Both the position numbers and the translations under genes were made by a program. Below are positions 44,384 to 53,330 of a stretch of DNA of 64,000 nt, one piece after another. The notes under the pieces were generated by a model, which saw only the letters and a list, made by a program, of their open reading frames with translations, ran no database searches and was not told where the DNA came from. How positions within the stretch are numbered: the stretch's first letter is position 1; each line of letters starts with the position of its first letter. Location of the stretch: contig CAKOPW010000003.1 of the NCBI GenBank assembly GCA_934101115.1, positions 1-64,000 on the forward strand, in the 5' to 3' direction. Origin of the DNA: an uncultured Bacilli bacterium. GTDB lineage: Bacteria > Bacillota_I > Bacilli_A > RF39 > UBA660.

Positions 44384-45982
44384 TTAAAAATCAAAATTCC
44401 ATTGTATTTCTATACTTCTTGTTTTAGTTTCCTTATTGTATTCTCCAATATAAATCTTATCAATAAATTCATCAACTACTACTTTATTTAATTCTTTAAT
44501 ATGTTTATATTTCTTTAAAAGATCATCCGCTTGCTTTTTTTCTTCTTTAACATTTTCTAAAGAAGTTAATTCATTTTCTATTATTTTTATTCTTTTAGTC
44601 ATAGCTTCAATCTCTCTTAAATAATCACTAGACATCATTGCAAACATATCACTAGTAATAACTCCTTTAACTTTATCTTCATAAAGATTTCGATAATAAT
44701 CTCTATTATCATCAATTTTTCTGATAAGACTATTTTTTTCTTTTTCTAAAGTCTTTATTGCATTTTGATTATCCGAACTTCCCATTCTACTTTTTTCGTA
44801 TAACTCTTTCAAGTTATTTTTATCATAATATTTTTCTAGTAAATCATTGATAGCGTTAAGTAATATTTTTTCTAACTCATCCATTCTAATTGCCTTATTA
44901 TTTGTACATATACCAAATTTTTTATTTCCTTTACATTGCATATATGCTCGTTTGCCGGTTTCTTCACTTTTAACTTTAAAAACGTTTCTCATAAAAGTTT
45001 TTCCACAACAGCTGCAATAAACTTTTCTAGTCAAATAATGTACTTCACCAGTTTTAATAGGTTTATTATGTGTTCCTAATATCATTTGCACTTTATTCCA
45101 TGTTTCTAAATCTATAATTGGTTCGTGTGAATTTAAAGTTCTAATCCACTCCTTTTCAGGTACTTTTTTAGGTTTATGATTTTTATAACTTACAAAAGTT
45201 GTTCTTCCTTGAACTAAATTACCAATATATACCTCGTTTTTTAACATTTGAGCAATTGTATCAGGTCTCCATTTAACTGTTTTTAAATCACATGTAGAAC
45301 ATACAAATTTACTACCCTTTTGTTTTTTATAAAGAGCTCTTGATGGAATATTATTATTATTTAGATACTCGCAAATTCTATAATAGCCATAACCATTTGC
45401 ATACATTTCAAATATTTTTTTCACTACTTTAGATGCCACTGGATCTATAATCAACTTATGTCCATCTTCACTTCTATCATATCCGTAAGAAGCAAAACTT
45501 CCCATAAATAATCCATCTTCTCTTTTATTTTTTAAAGATTTTTTAATATTTTGTGACAAATCATCCAGATACCATTCATTAATAAGACCATTTATCTGGC
45601 GAGATTTTTTATTTGATTCAATACTTGTATCAGCATTATCAACAATACTTACAAATCTAACTCCCCACTCTATAAACTTATTGTGCAAATATCTTTCGAT
45701 AACTTCCATATCCCTTGAAAACCTTGATTGTGATTTACATAAAACTAAATTAATTTTGCCGCTTTCACAATCTTTTATCAATCTTTCAAAATCCGGTCTA
45801 TAAGTTCCTGCTCCCGAAAAATCATCATCAGAATAAATATCAACAACATTCCACCCATTTTGGATAGCATATTTTAAACACATACTTCTTTGATTAACTA
45901 TACTATTACTATCATCATCTTTATTTAATTTGTCTCTGTCTTCATCAGATAATCTACAATAAACACCTACCTTTTCTAACAT
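44384..45982 (-). CDS. large serine recombinase of ICE2
   Basis: A 532-aa recombinase with catalytic Ser12 in VYCRLSDEDRD and QSRFSRDMEVI. The recombinase domain includes GYDRSEDGHKLIIDPVAS, followed by a zinc ribbon YCSCCGKTF with a later CxxxxxxxGIC, and a C-terminal coiled coil. The start at 45982 fits GGAGG. It is clearly different from the ICE1 enzyme. It lies about 30 bp from the interrupted amidase, so it is the likely integrase there. Confidence 0.93.
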   Translation of the reverse strand: MLEKVGVYCRLSDEDRDKLNKDDDSNSIVNQRSMCLKYAIQNGWNVVDIYSDDDFSGAGTYRPDFERLIKDCESGKINLVLCKSQSRFSRDMEVIERYLHNKFIEWGVRFVSIVDNADTSIESNKKSRQINGLINEWYLDDLSQNIKKSLKNKREDGLFMGSFASYGYDRSEDGHKLIIDPVASKVVKKIFEMYANGYGYYRICEYLNNNNIPSRALYKKQKGSKFVCSTCDLKTVKWRPDTIAQMLKNEVYIGNLVQGRTTFVSYKNHKPKKVPEKEWIRTLNSHEPIIDLETWNKVQMILGTHNKPIKTGEVHYLTRKVYCSCCGKTFMRNVFKVKSEETGKRAYMQCKGNKKFGICTNNKAIRMDELEKILLNAINDLLEKYYDKNNLKELYEKSRMGSSDNQNAIKTLEKEKNSLIRKIDDNRDYYRNLYEDKVKGVITSDMFAMMSSDYLREIEAMTKRIKIIENELTSLENVKEEKKQADDLLKKYKHIKELNKVVVDEFIDKIYIGEYNKETKTRSIEIQWNFDF

Positions 45983-46052
45983 AGCCATTCCTCCAATATT
46001 TTGGAATAACTAAAAATGCTAAATTGCAATACACTTTTATTATAAATCATTT

Positions 46053-46190
46053 TTAAGAATTATTTAATCTAAAATTTTCAGTTTCTAATTTTAAAATAAT
46101 ATTTAACAATTTTTTGTTAAGCAAATCTTTCAATTCTTTCTCAGATATTGATTCATTATTTTTAAATTTGTATTTTACATTATAAGTCAT
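46053..46190 (-). CDS. small charged protein upstream of the recombinase, 45 aa
   Basis: The frame begins MTYNVKYKFKNNESISEKEL and contains one long amphipathic helix. It lies in the gap 45983-46486, upstream of the recombinase and on the same strand. Short proteins of this kind often accompany large serine recombinases, but the function is unknown. The rest of the gap (46191-46486) has no frame I can support, only an AT-rich stretch with a TTTGATAA/TTATCAAA hairpin. Confidence 0.45.
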   Translation of the reverse strand: MTYNVKYKFKNNESISEKELKDLLNKKLLNIILKLETENFRLNNS

Positions 46191-46486
46191 TCCAAAAATT
46201 TTTTCCTTTCTCTTTTAGTTTTTAAATAAGATTTTACACAATAAAAAATTCTTATCTTCTTAGCTTATAGATTTGCAACAATATAATTAATTTTTAATAA
46301 AGGTAATAAATAAGAAAAAGACATTTACTTTATTTACAATATAATAAGAATCTTATGATAAGTTTATACGTAGCAGTTATTATTTGATATGCATAACCTA
46401 TCAATAAATAATATTCTTGAATTCATAATAAATTTACAAATCAATTTGATAATATTTTCTATTGTTATCAAAACAGCAAATATTGC

Positions 46487-48481
46487 TTAAAGATTTTTAT
46501 TTAGTAAACTTAACATTTCTGTCAAACCCTTTACATGAATATTAAAAATTGTTTTATCAGCTTTTGATAAATCCTCGATATGAAAGTATTCTTGATCTAT
46601 ACAACTGTTTACTTTTAACCATATCTCATTTGTTTTTTCTCTATTAATAGTTACTTGAACATAAGCAGTATCATTTTTTCTTAAAAACTCCACCTCATAC
46701 GTAATGTCTTTAAAAACTTCATTTAACTTTTCTATAATCGTATTAAATATTTCTTTTTCGGATTCATTTGATTTTTTATAAAAATTTTGATTTCCTTTTG
46801 AATTTTCAAAAAAGTCTAGGTCGGTTTCATAATCAAAGTTGATTTGCTCCACCGTAAAATATGTATTATCAAGCTGTTTCAATGGTTGAACTTTTCTATC
46901 AATTTCACCTTTTTCATAACAAGAAAATTTGTTATACATAACTGTATCTCTAAAAATTGGATAACCAACTATAGGAAAAATAATGGTCTTATAGTGAAGT
47001 TGTTTTACTTCATCTGCTGTAAGTAAATCCCTTGATATTAAAGAAGTAGATTTATTTCCGTTATAATTCATTAAACTCATTGATTGACTAATGGAATTAC
47101 TTTCTATCGTTTTCTTACCTAATCTTTTTGAAATTGCTTCAGCTGTATCTTGTGTATTAGTTTTTAAGTAAACAAGCCCACAATTATCTAATATTATTTG
47201 TGCAACTTCTTTGCCATAAACATTGTCAAGCTGAGAAAAAGATTGAATAAAAAAATGAAACCTCATACCTCTACTCCTAGCCACTGAAACAATTGCTTCA
47301 ATATCTGCTAGTGGTGGACAGTTAGCAAATTCATCTAATATCCAATCAATTTGAACTGGTATTTTTTTACTATCTTGCAAATTAGCAAGTTTTACCAATT
47401 CTTTATATAAAAGTCCTACTATAATCGTAACTAAAGTAAAATAAACTTTATCTTCGTCTGGTACTATAATAAATAATGCTGTTGCTTCTCTACCTAATAA
47501 ATCAAAGTCAAAGTCAGAGTCAGATGTTACATTTGCTACATTGATGTCATCAAATAAAGCCATTTTCTCAGCAAATACTGCTGTTATCGACTTATAAGTA
47601 TTTTCGGATGTACTTAATATCGAAGTTAAAGAATCTTTACTCTTATTTCCATATTCTTTCTTTTCAATGTATATTTTGAACTTATTAAAATTCTTTTCTT
47701 GCATTGAACTATTTTGAAACTTACGAATAGAAGTCATTGTAATTTGATTCCTTTTAATATTCCCATTCTTATACTCTTCCAAAAAAAATCCTATTAAGCC
47801 TTCTAATAAATTTCTTGCACTATTATTCCAAAATGGATCTTTTTGTTGGACCTTTTCTTGCATTATCATTGTAGCAAGTGAAGTTATTAATCTGTTAGTT
47901 TCAGCAAGTGAAGTCATTGCCAAATTATTATATTTAACTTTATCTTTTTTACTTATAATTGACTTTTTTTCATATTCAATATACATTTCATATTCCTTAA
48001 TAATTGGTTCTAATATATTAAAATGATTAGACTTCTCTGGATGTCTAAAATCAAGTGTTAATACATTATATCCATTGTCTTTAAACATTTTTGAAGTTGT
48101 ATTAAAAATTTCACCTTTTGGATCAGTGATAAAAACACTCCTTTTATTCTTTGCAGTAGCAATAAATGAACACATTGGAATAACCGCAGTAACTGATTTA
48201 CCACTACCAGTTGATCCTAGATAAGTGTAATGTGGCGTTTCCCTATCAAACCAAACATATTTATAATTTTTACTAAACCATATTGGTACACCAGATTCTT
48301 TAATGTTACTAATTTTTTCTTTATCAAAGTTTTTCTTAATTTCCTTAGCACTTGAAAATCGTGCTGAACCGTATTCATTACTATTTTTTATTTTATGTTT
48401 TGATATTAATGGTTCAATATAAATAAAAACTATCATTATTACTAAAGTTATGATTAAAATTAATATATATGTTGTTCTCAT
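46487..48481 (-). CDS. VirD4-type coupling protein of ICE2
   Basis: The 664-aa protein has an N-terminal transmembrane segment, SNEYGSARFSSAKE, Walker A GSTGSGKSV and Walker B WILDEFANCPPL. It has an extra C-terminal region of about 100 residues. It couples the relaxosome to the ICE2 channel. GGAGGT precedes the start, and an upstream terminator (48491-48514) isolates it. Confidence 0.94.
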   Translation of the reverse strand: MRTTYILILIITLVIMIVFIYIEPLISKHKIKNSNEYGSARFSSAKEIKKNFDKEKISNIKESGVPIWFSKNYKYVWFDRETPHYTYLGSTGSGKSVTAVIPMCSFIATAKNKRSVFITDPKGEIFNTTSKMFKDNGYNVLTLDFRHPEKSNHFNILEPIIKEYEMYIEYEKKSIISKKDKVKYNNLAMTSLAETNRLITSLATMIMQEKVQQKDPFWNNSARNLLEGLIGFFLEEYKNGNIKRNQITMTSIRKFQNSSMQEKNFNKFKIYIEKKEYGNKSKDSLTSILSTSENTYKSITAVFAEKMALFDDINVANVTSDSDFDFDLLGREATALFIIVPDEDKVYFTLVTIIVGLLYKELVKLANLQDSKKIPVQIDWILDEFANCPPLADIEAIVSVARSRGMRFHFFIQSFSQLDNVYGKEVAQIILDNCGLVYLKTNTQDTAEAISKRLGKKTIESNSISQSMSLMNYNGNKSTSLISRDLLTADEVKQLHYKTIIFPIVGYPIFRDTVMYNKFSCYEKGEIDRKVQPLKQLDNTYFTVEQINFDYETDLDFFENSKGNQNFYKKSNESEKEIFNTIIEKLNEVFKDITYEVEFLRKNDTAYVQVTINREKTNEIWLKVNSCIDQEYFHIEDLSKADKTIFNIHVKGLTEMLSLLNKNL

Positions 48482-48490
48482 TTTACCTCC

Positions 48491-48514
48491 AAAAAAAAAG
48501 ACTCATCGAGTCTT
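48491..48514 (-). terminator. intrinsic terminator upstream of virD4
   Basis: AAGACTC/GAGTCTT stem with a T-run on the minus strand. It ends nine bases before the virD4 start. Confidence 0.85.
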
Positions 48515-48668
48515 ATATCAAATTACTATAAATCAGATTCATAACTTTTATTTTCGTTATTAGATAATTTCTTGATTTGTTTTTGCATTTGTATTTTTCT
48601 ATTTAATTTTCGTTGATAAGTTTTTCGGAAGAATCTCTATAAGCCACTTTTAAAACATATTTAATATT

Positions 48669-49157
48669 TTATTGGGCATTTATATCTTCTAAATACAATT
48701 CACCAGATTTATAATATATATATTTATACAAACATATATCATAATTTATTTTATCAACAGCATATTTATCATAGTTATTATAATCTTGTGCAACTAAAAT
48801 CATTTTAGGACTATCCCAGCTAATCTTTGTATTTACTCCTAATTTTCTTTTAGCTGCAATTTCAAAGTCTGCTTTATGATTAACGAGCCAATTCATATAA
48901 AACGATATTTGGCTTATCATTACTTTGCTTTTATCATACTTATATTCGATAATAACTGGATTACCTTCAAAATCTAATGCAATGGTATCTAAACGACCAT
49001 TATAATCATCAATCAATGGAAATTCAGTATCTACAAATTTAACCTGCAATAACTCTTCAAGATTGCTTTCAAATAAATGCTGTAATTCGCTTTCGTTATT
49101 AAATTGTTCAGTTTCTTCTCTAATAATCTTGTTATCCTTTATTTTAAATAATGACAT
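48669..49157 (-). CDS. PD-(D/E)xK nuclease-like protein
   Basis: The 162-aa protein has the core GRLDTIALDFEGNPVIIEYKY, a PD-(D/E)xK-type pattern seen in NucS/DUF91-like proteins. Family members usually carry a further C-terminal domain that is missing, so this may be a short form. It lies between relaxase and virD4. It could be a defence accessory. Confidence 0.65.
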   Translation of the reverse strand: MSLFKIKDNKIIREETEQFNNESELQHLFESNLEELLQVKFVDTEFPLIDDYNGRLDTIALDFEGNPVIIEYKYDKSKVMISQISFYMNWLVNHKADFEIAAKRKLGVNTKISWDSPKMILVAQDYNNYDKYAVDKINYDICLYKYIYYKSGELYLEDINAQ

Positions 49158-49246
49158 AGCTACACCTCTATTTCATTATATCAAAAAATAAATTTATTTT
49201 CAGTTTTCTTTTTTGACTGTTAGAGTATTAAAATAATAAATTTAAT

Positions 49247-50533
49247 CTATTTTTCGTATTCATCATTTTTAAACAATTTACTAAATTCTTCTGATGCTTC
49301 TTCCATCTCGTAATTAATATTTCTTATAGATTTACAAATTTCTTGTTTATTTTGAAATTTGTTTGAACTTAGATAATTTCTGACAATATCTCTTTTTGTC
49401 ATAGACTTATTTTTTTTATAATTAATTAAAATTATCTCCTTCATTATATCTTCTTCAGTTCCTTTCAATTTTTTATATTTATAAATGTTATTAGAATAAT
49501 TTACCAAATAGTTATAAATATAGTTATTTAAATATTCTTGTTTATTTTTAATAATGGTATAATCAATTTCTTTATCTTTTATGTTATTAGATTTTCCAGT
49601 TTCATATAAATAATTTCTTAATTTATCTACAGATATGTCAAAACTCGCTTTTAAACTTTTAAATTCTGAATCGTTATTATACAAATACCTATATATACTT
49701 TTTGTGAGACTGCGTATTTTATTATCATCTATAGAATTAAATTTAATTCGATTATTACTATTATTTTGTACATACAATAATTTTCCTAGTTGAAGAATAT
49801 TTTCTTCTAAAATTAAATCTTCGTGTTTCTTTAATAGCATATTTTTATTGTCTCTGCTAAAATATTTTTTAAATTCTTCTATGTCAATATTGATATTTTT
49901 TAACATTGGACTAAAGTTTTTTTCTCTTTCTATAGAAATTGCAATTAAATTTTTAAGATAATTATAATCACTTTTTTTTAATTTTCCTAATCTCCTGTAT
50001 GCTAAAAAGCCATTTTTGTTTATTGTATTAGGCTCTTTTTCCATAAATGCAATATGGAAATGATAGTTATCAGTATTTGCATGAAGAGATATTTGATACA
50101 TCATTTTATCTAAATCTTTAAATTCAAGTTTTTTTAAAAATCTAGGTATAACCTCTTTTATCATTTTTTGTTCTAAATCTTTTAATGATATATTTTTGTC
50201 GATATAGTCATTATCAAACGAAACAACTAATTTCCATAGATTTGAATTATAGATTTGATTTCCAATAAATTCTTTTCTTTTCATTAATTCTTTATTTGTA
50301 GCATAAGATCCATTTTCAATTATTAAATTTACTTTATTGTGCTTGTTTATTTTACCAGTAAAATAGTCAACCAAATTTATAGCAATCTTTTTTTCATTTG
50401 CAAAATACTCTAACATTTTTTTACTATACTTAACTTTACTTTCTTTAGATGATTCGTCATACCTACAATCTCTATTATTCAATGCTAATTGAAATCTACC
50501 TCTAACGAAAATATTATTTTTCTTATCAATCAT
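49247..50533 (-). CDS. MobL-like relaxase of ICE2
   Basis: The 428-aa protein has the metal-binding segment SLHANTDNYHFHIAFMEKEP and an N-terminal RGRFQLALNNRDCRYDE region. This fits the MobL group and is unlike the ICE1 relaxase. The start at 50533 overlaps the stop of the preceding gene, with GAAAGGAAAA upstream. It should nick the oriT-like region at 51470. Confidence 0.8.
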   Translation of the reverse strand: MIDKKNNIFVRGRFQLALNNRDCRYDESSKESKVKYSKKMLEYFANEKKIAINLVDYFTGKINKHNKVNLIIENGSYATNKELMKRKEFIGNQIYNSNLWKLVVSFDNDYIDKNISLKDLEQKMIKEVIPRFLKKLEFKDLDKMMYQISLHANTDNYHFHIAFMEKEPNTINKNGFLAYRRLGKLKKSDYNYLKNLIAISIEREKNFSPMLKNINIDIEEFKKYFSRDNKNMLLKKHEDLILEENILQLGKLLYVQNNSNNRIKFNSIDDNKIRSLTKSIYRYLYNNDSEFKSLKASFDISVDKLRNYLYETGKSNNIKDKEIDYTIIKNKQEYLNNYIYNYLVNYSNNIYKYKKLKGTEEDIMKEIILINYKKNKSMTKRDIVRNYLSSNKFQNKQEICKSIRNINYEMEEASEEFSKLFKNDEYEK

Positions 50534-50840
50534 CCATTTTCCTTTCTTTATATAAACTTTCAAACTTTTTTAAATTTTTGGAATTTTTTATATCATTAAA
50601 AGGTAAATTTAGATCAGAATAAATTTGCTTAAGTAACGATTTTATATATAAGACATTCCACTTACAATCATTAACACTTTTACTAATTTCTTTAACGTAG
50701 TTGTCTTTTTCATTCAAACTTAATCCAATATTGCATAACCTATCTACTGCTTTAGAAAATGTTAAGTGATTTATTTCCGCGTAGAGTAATATAGAATTTA
50801 ATAATTCATATTCAAAATACACTTTTTTATCTTTTTTCAT
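50526..50840 (-). CDS. relaxosome accessory-type protein, 104 aa
   Basis: Starts MKKDKKVYFEYELLNSILLY; small and charged, with an N-terminal strand-helix and a C-terminal helix pair. It sits between the HTH-type gene and the relaxase with overlaps on both sides, in the position of a MobC-type protein. Sequence identity to MobC is not evident. Confidence 0.55.
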   Translation of the reverse strand: MKKDKKVYFEYELLNSILLYAEINHLTFSKAVDRLCNIGLSLNEKDNYVKEISKSVNDCKWNVLYIKSLLKQIYSDLNLPFNDIKNSKNLKKFESLYKERKMDD

Positions 50841-51228
50841 TATCTAACATAGCCCTTACTTCAGAGTATATACGTGTTTTTAAGTCTTTTGTAGATTCAC
50901 GATTTGTTTCTATATTTTTAACCGGTATTATGTTTAACATTTCGTAATCTTTAGAATATAAAAAATACTCTTTTCCATACCGAAAAAAGATATTTCTCCA
51001 AGCTAGAATCCTTTTTTGAGGAAGATTTGGATTCATTATTTGTAAAGGAAACCCTGCAATATAAAACAAGCTTCGAGCCGAAACTTCTGGATATAAATTT
51101 TTGGCTAAGACACACCATAGTTTAAAAATTGGATCGTATTCGATAAAACGATTATATTTTATATCTAAGACAAAAGGATTTTGTTTAAGTAAAATTATTT
51201 CTTGTTCAGTATAAATTTTAGATTTCAT
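50827..51228 (-). CDS. HTH-type conserved protein, 133 aa
   Basis: It starts MKSKIYTEQEIILLKQNPFV, with the segment ARSLFYIAGFPLQIMNPNLP. This resembles helix-turn-helix proteins related to the N-terminal part of transposases. It lacks any catalytic domain. It lies in the mobilisation operon, so a DNA-binding role near oriT is possible. Confidence 0.55.
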   Translation of the reverse strand: MKSKIYTEQEIILLKQNPFVLDIKYNRFIEYDPIFKLWCVLAKNLYPEVSARSLFYIAGFPLQIMNPNLPQKRILAWRNIFFRYGKEYFLYSKDYEMLNIIPVKNIETNRESTKDLKTRIYSEVRAMLDNEKR

Positions 51229-51287
51229 AATAAAAATTTCCTTTCATAATTTTATCTCTATTTAAGTTTTGTAAACATTTATTAAAT

Positions 51288-51440
51288 TCAAATTTTTTCA
51301 ATATTGAGATTCTCCATTCTACAATAGCCAATTTGTAAAAGTTCAATCATTAAGTCATTTAGTGACCTATATCCTAATTCTTGTTTCATCAATATCAATT
51401 TAGAGTGCATATAGTCACTCATTCTAATAGTTGTTCTTAT
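51288..51440 (-). CDS. ribbon-helix-helix protein with apparent ATA start
   Basis: The frame from 51440 gives IRTTIRMSDYMHSKLIL, a typical RHH strand followed by helices (LGYRSLNDLMIELLQIG), 50 aa in all. AGGAG stands eight bases before the ATA codon. The first ATG (51422) would lose the DNA-binding strand. GTG at 51449 overlaps the ribosome site and is unlikely. It probably binds the adjacent oriT-like DNA. Confidence 0.65.
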   Translation of the reverse strand: MRTTIRMSDYMHSKLILMKQELGYRSLNDLMIELLQIGYCRMENLNIEKI

Positions 51441-51469
51441 TTTAATCACTCCTTTTATTTTATTTTTTT

Positions 51470-51582
51470 ATTAAATCGTCGATTTAATTCTAACAGGATA
51501 AGATAATGACACCATAATAGCCTACAAACCCTTTCTTTGTAATACTTTTTATGGTGTCAAACTTATTTTGCACTTGCAAAAT
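51470..51582. other. candidate oriT of ICE2
   Basis: Several perfect inverted repeats lie together in a 260-bp gene-free stretch. They are ATTAAATCG/CGATTTAAT (51470-51488), GACACCATAA/TTATGGTGTC (51508-51558) enclosing TACAAA/TTTGTA, and ATTTTGC/GCAAAAT (51565-51582). It adjoins the RHH and relaxase genes. The rest of the gap to 51701 holds nothing I can name. Confidence 0.6.
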
Positions 51583-51701
51583 GGGTACTTTTTTGTTTTT
51601 ATTAGAACCATGAAAGCACAAACACGCATTAATTGCCGTACTTAGATAGTTCCCAAAAATATCCCCAACTAGTTATTTTTTCTTAAGAATTATAAAATAC
51701 T

Positions 51702-52550
51702 CTAATTATTAAAATCTATTAAGCTCATTCCATCTACTAATAAACCATCATTATTTTGAACTTGAAAATGTAAATGCGGACCTGTAGAATAACCTGTAGT
51801 ACCGACCTCAGCTAATTGTTTTCCTTGTTGAATTATATCTCCTACTTTTATTTTTGCACTGCTAGGATACAAATGCGCATACGTAACATAGTATTTTACT
51901 TCATCTAAAGAATCACATTCAATCCTGATAAAGTTACCTAATCCTCCCGATTTATCAATTTTATTTTCTAAGTAATTAAATGACACTTGATTTACTTTAC
52001 CATCACAAACAGATAAAACTGGTGTTTTATTTTGTGCAGCAAAATCCCAAGCATTATGAATATCATTTTTAGAATAAATAATTCGTTCTTGTTTAAAATA
52101 ACTTGTTATGCTTGATTTAGAAAAATCGAGCGGCATCGAAAACGGTTTGTTTTGTATTTCATTAACTTGAGTTGAATCCTTAATTGAATCTGCAGAGCAT
52201 ACTTCCATATATTTATATTTATTTTTTATGCAAACATCACTTATTGGAAGAACCTGTTTACTTTCTAAATTCAAATTATCAGAATAAATTTCATCAAAAG
52301 TTAAAGAATCATCTTCTAAATAGAAATATAAAATCCGTGATAATGATACATATCCACTTTTTTCTCTTATATTTTTATTAACAACAGAAAGATATTTAGC
52401 AGAATAGTCAGCATTGTTTTCAACATAATTGTCTGTAATATTAGCTCCAAAAAAATCTAATAGCATTAAACAAGAAACTAATATACTAACAAACAAAGCA
52501 GTTGAAATTATGGAAGAACCCAATATTATTTTTTTTATTTTATTTCTCAT
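51702..52550 (-). CDS. M23-family metallopeptidase (wall hydrolase of the transfer system)
   Basis: The 282-aa protein has an N-terminal membrane anchor (ISTALFVSILVSCLMLLDFF) and an M23 domain with zinc ligands in HNAWDFA and GPHLHFQVQ, plus VGTTGYS. It probably opens peptidoglycan for the ICE2 channel. ICE1 uses an unrelated C39-type protein in this role. Confidence 0.9.
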   Translation of the reverse strand: MRNKIKKIILGSSIISTALFVSILVSCLMLLDFFGANITDNYVENNADYSAKYLSVVNKNIREKSGYVSLSRILYFYLEDDSLTFDEIYSDNLNLESKQVLPISDVCIKNKYKYMEVCSADSIKDSTQVNEIQNKPFSMPLDFSKSSITSYFKQERIIYSKNDIHNAWDFAAQNKTPVLSVCDGKVNQVSFNYLENKIDKSGGLGNFIRIECDSLDEVKYYVTYAHLYPSSAKIKVGDIIQQGKQLAEVGTTGYSTGPHLHFQVQNNDGLLVDGMSLIDFNN

Positions 52551-53322
52551 TATCTAATTTTAAATCCTGAAATTTATTTTTTGCAAATTTATTTAAAGAT
52601 TCAATTAGTCTTATTCCATTTTGATAATTTCTTTTTGTAATGGGCTCGCTTAGATCTCCGTGTCTAGCGATTTCACCTAGATTGACACTAATTATATCTA
52701 CTAAATTTGTTATCCCTTTTTTTGATGATAATAATTTGTCAAAATTGAAATATGCATCTTCTTTTGATTCATATGAATTATAAAACTTATCATAATCTTC
52801 TTCCAATTCACACTTTATTATTTCTTTTATTAAACTATCCTTTTTCTTATCAATTGGATAGATCTTTCCCATCACTAACAATTTATCAAATAATGATTCA
52901 AATTTAATGTCCGATGAGTTATTTAGTAATTCAGAATAAAACCATCGTTGACTATTTTCATCATATAAATATGCAATTTCTTCACAAGACTTTAAAAAGT
53001 ACTTTTTGTATTCATTAATATTTTTAAACGTCTTCTTACTACATATCTTTTCATCTTCATTTCTATCCCTATGATAAGCAACAGTAATTTCTTGTTGTCT
53101 ATTTTCATAATCAAAATTATGTGTAAAATCTGGCTCAGGATTTACTCTTCTACCCAAAAATGAAATATCTCCCAGATTAATTAAATTATTTATTTTTCTA
53201 ATATCTCTGTAAAAATAATTTAATAGTACTCCATTTTGATATAAATATCCGTTAGAATAACAATATATAGAATCAATTGTTCCGTTTTTTCTTAGTACTG
53301 CAATATTGCTTTTTTTACTCAT
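52540..53322 (-). CDS. conserved ICE protein of unknown function, 260 aa
   Basis: The N-terminal 90 residues (SNIAVLRKNGTIDSIYCYSN, then LGDISFLGRRVNPEPDF and VAYHRDRNED) resemble a conserved domain found in other ICEs and phages. The rest is helical and unassigned. It lies between VirB4 and the M23 peptidase with short overlaps, so it may be a channel or regulatory accessory. Confidence 0.6.
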   Translation of the reverse strand: MSKKSNIAVLRKNGTIDSIYCYSNGYLYQNGVLLNYFYRDIRKINNLINLGDISFLGRRVNPEPDFTHNFDYENRQQEITVAYHRDRNEDEKICSKKTFKNINEYKKYFLKSCEEIAYLYDENSQRWFYSELLNNSSDIKFESLFDKLLVMGKIYPIDKKKDSLIKEIIKCELEEDYDKFYNSYESKEDAYFNFDKLLSSKKGITNLVDIISVNLGEIARHGDLSEPITKRNYQNGIRLIESLNKFAKNKFQDLKLDNEK

Positions 53323-53330
53323 GATACCTC

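Noticed and set aside
44384..45982. ICE1 served by the recombinase at 44384
   Set aside because: That gene lies outside ICE1's attR and adjoins the other break in the amidase. ICE1 has its own recombinase next to attL.
48515..48665. Possible small gene with KTYQRKLNRKIQMQKQIK in the gap before virD4
   Set aside because: The frame has a stop upstream and no good start. It may be a remnant, but cannot be supported as a gene.
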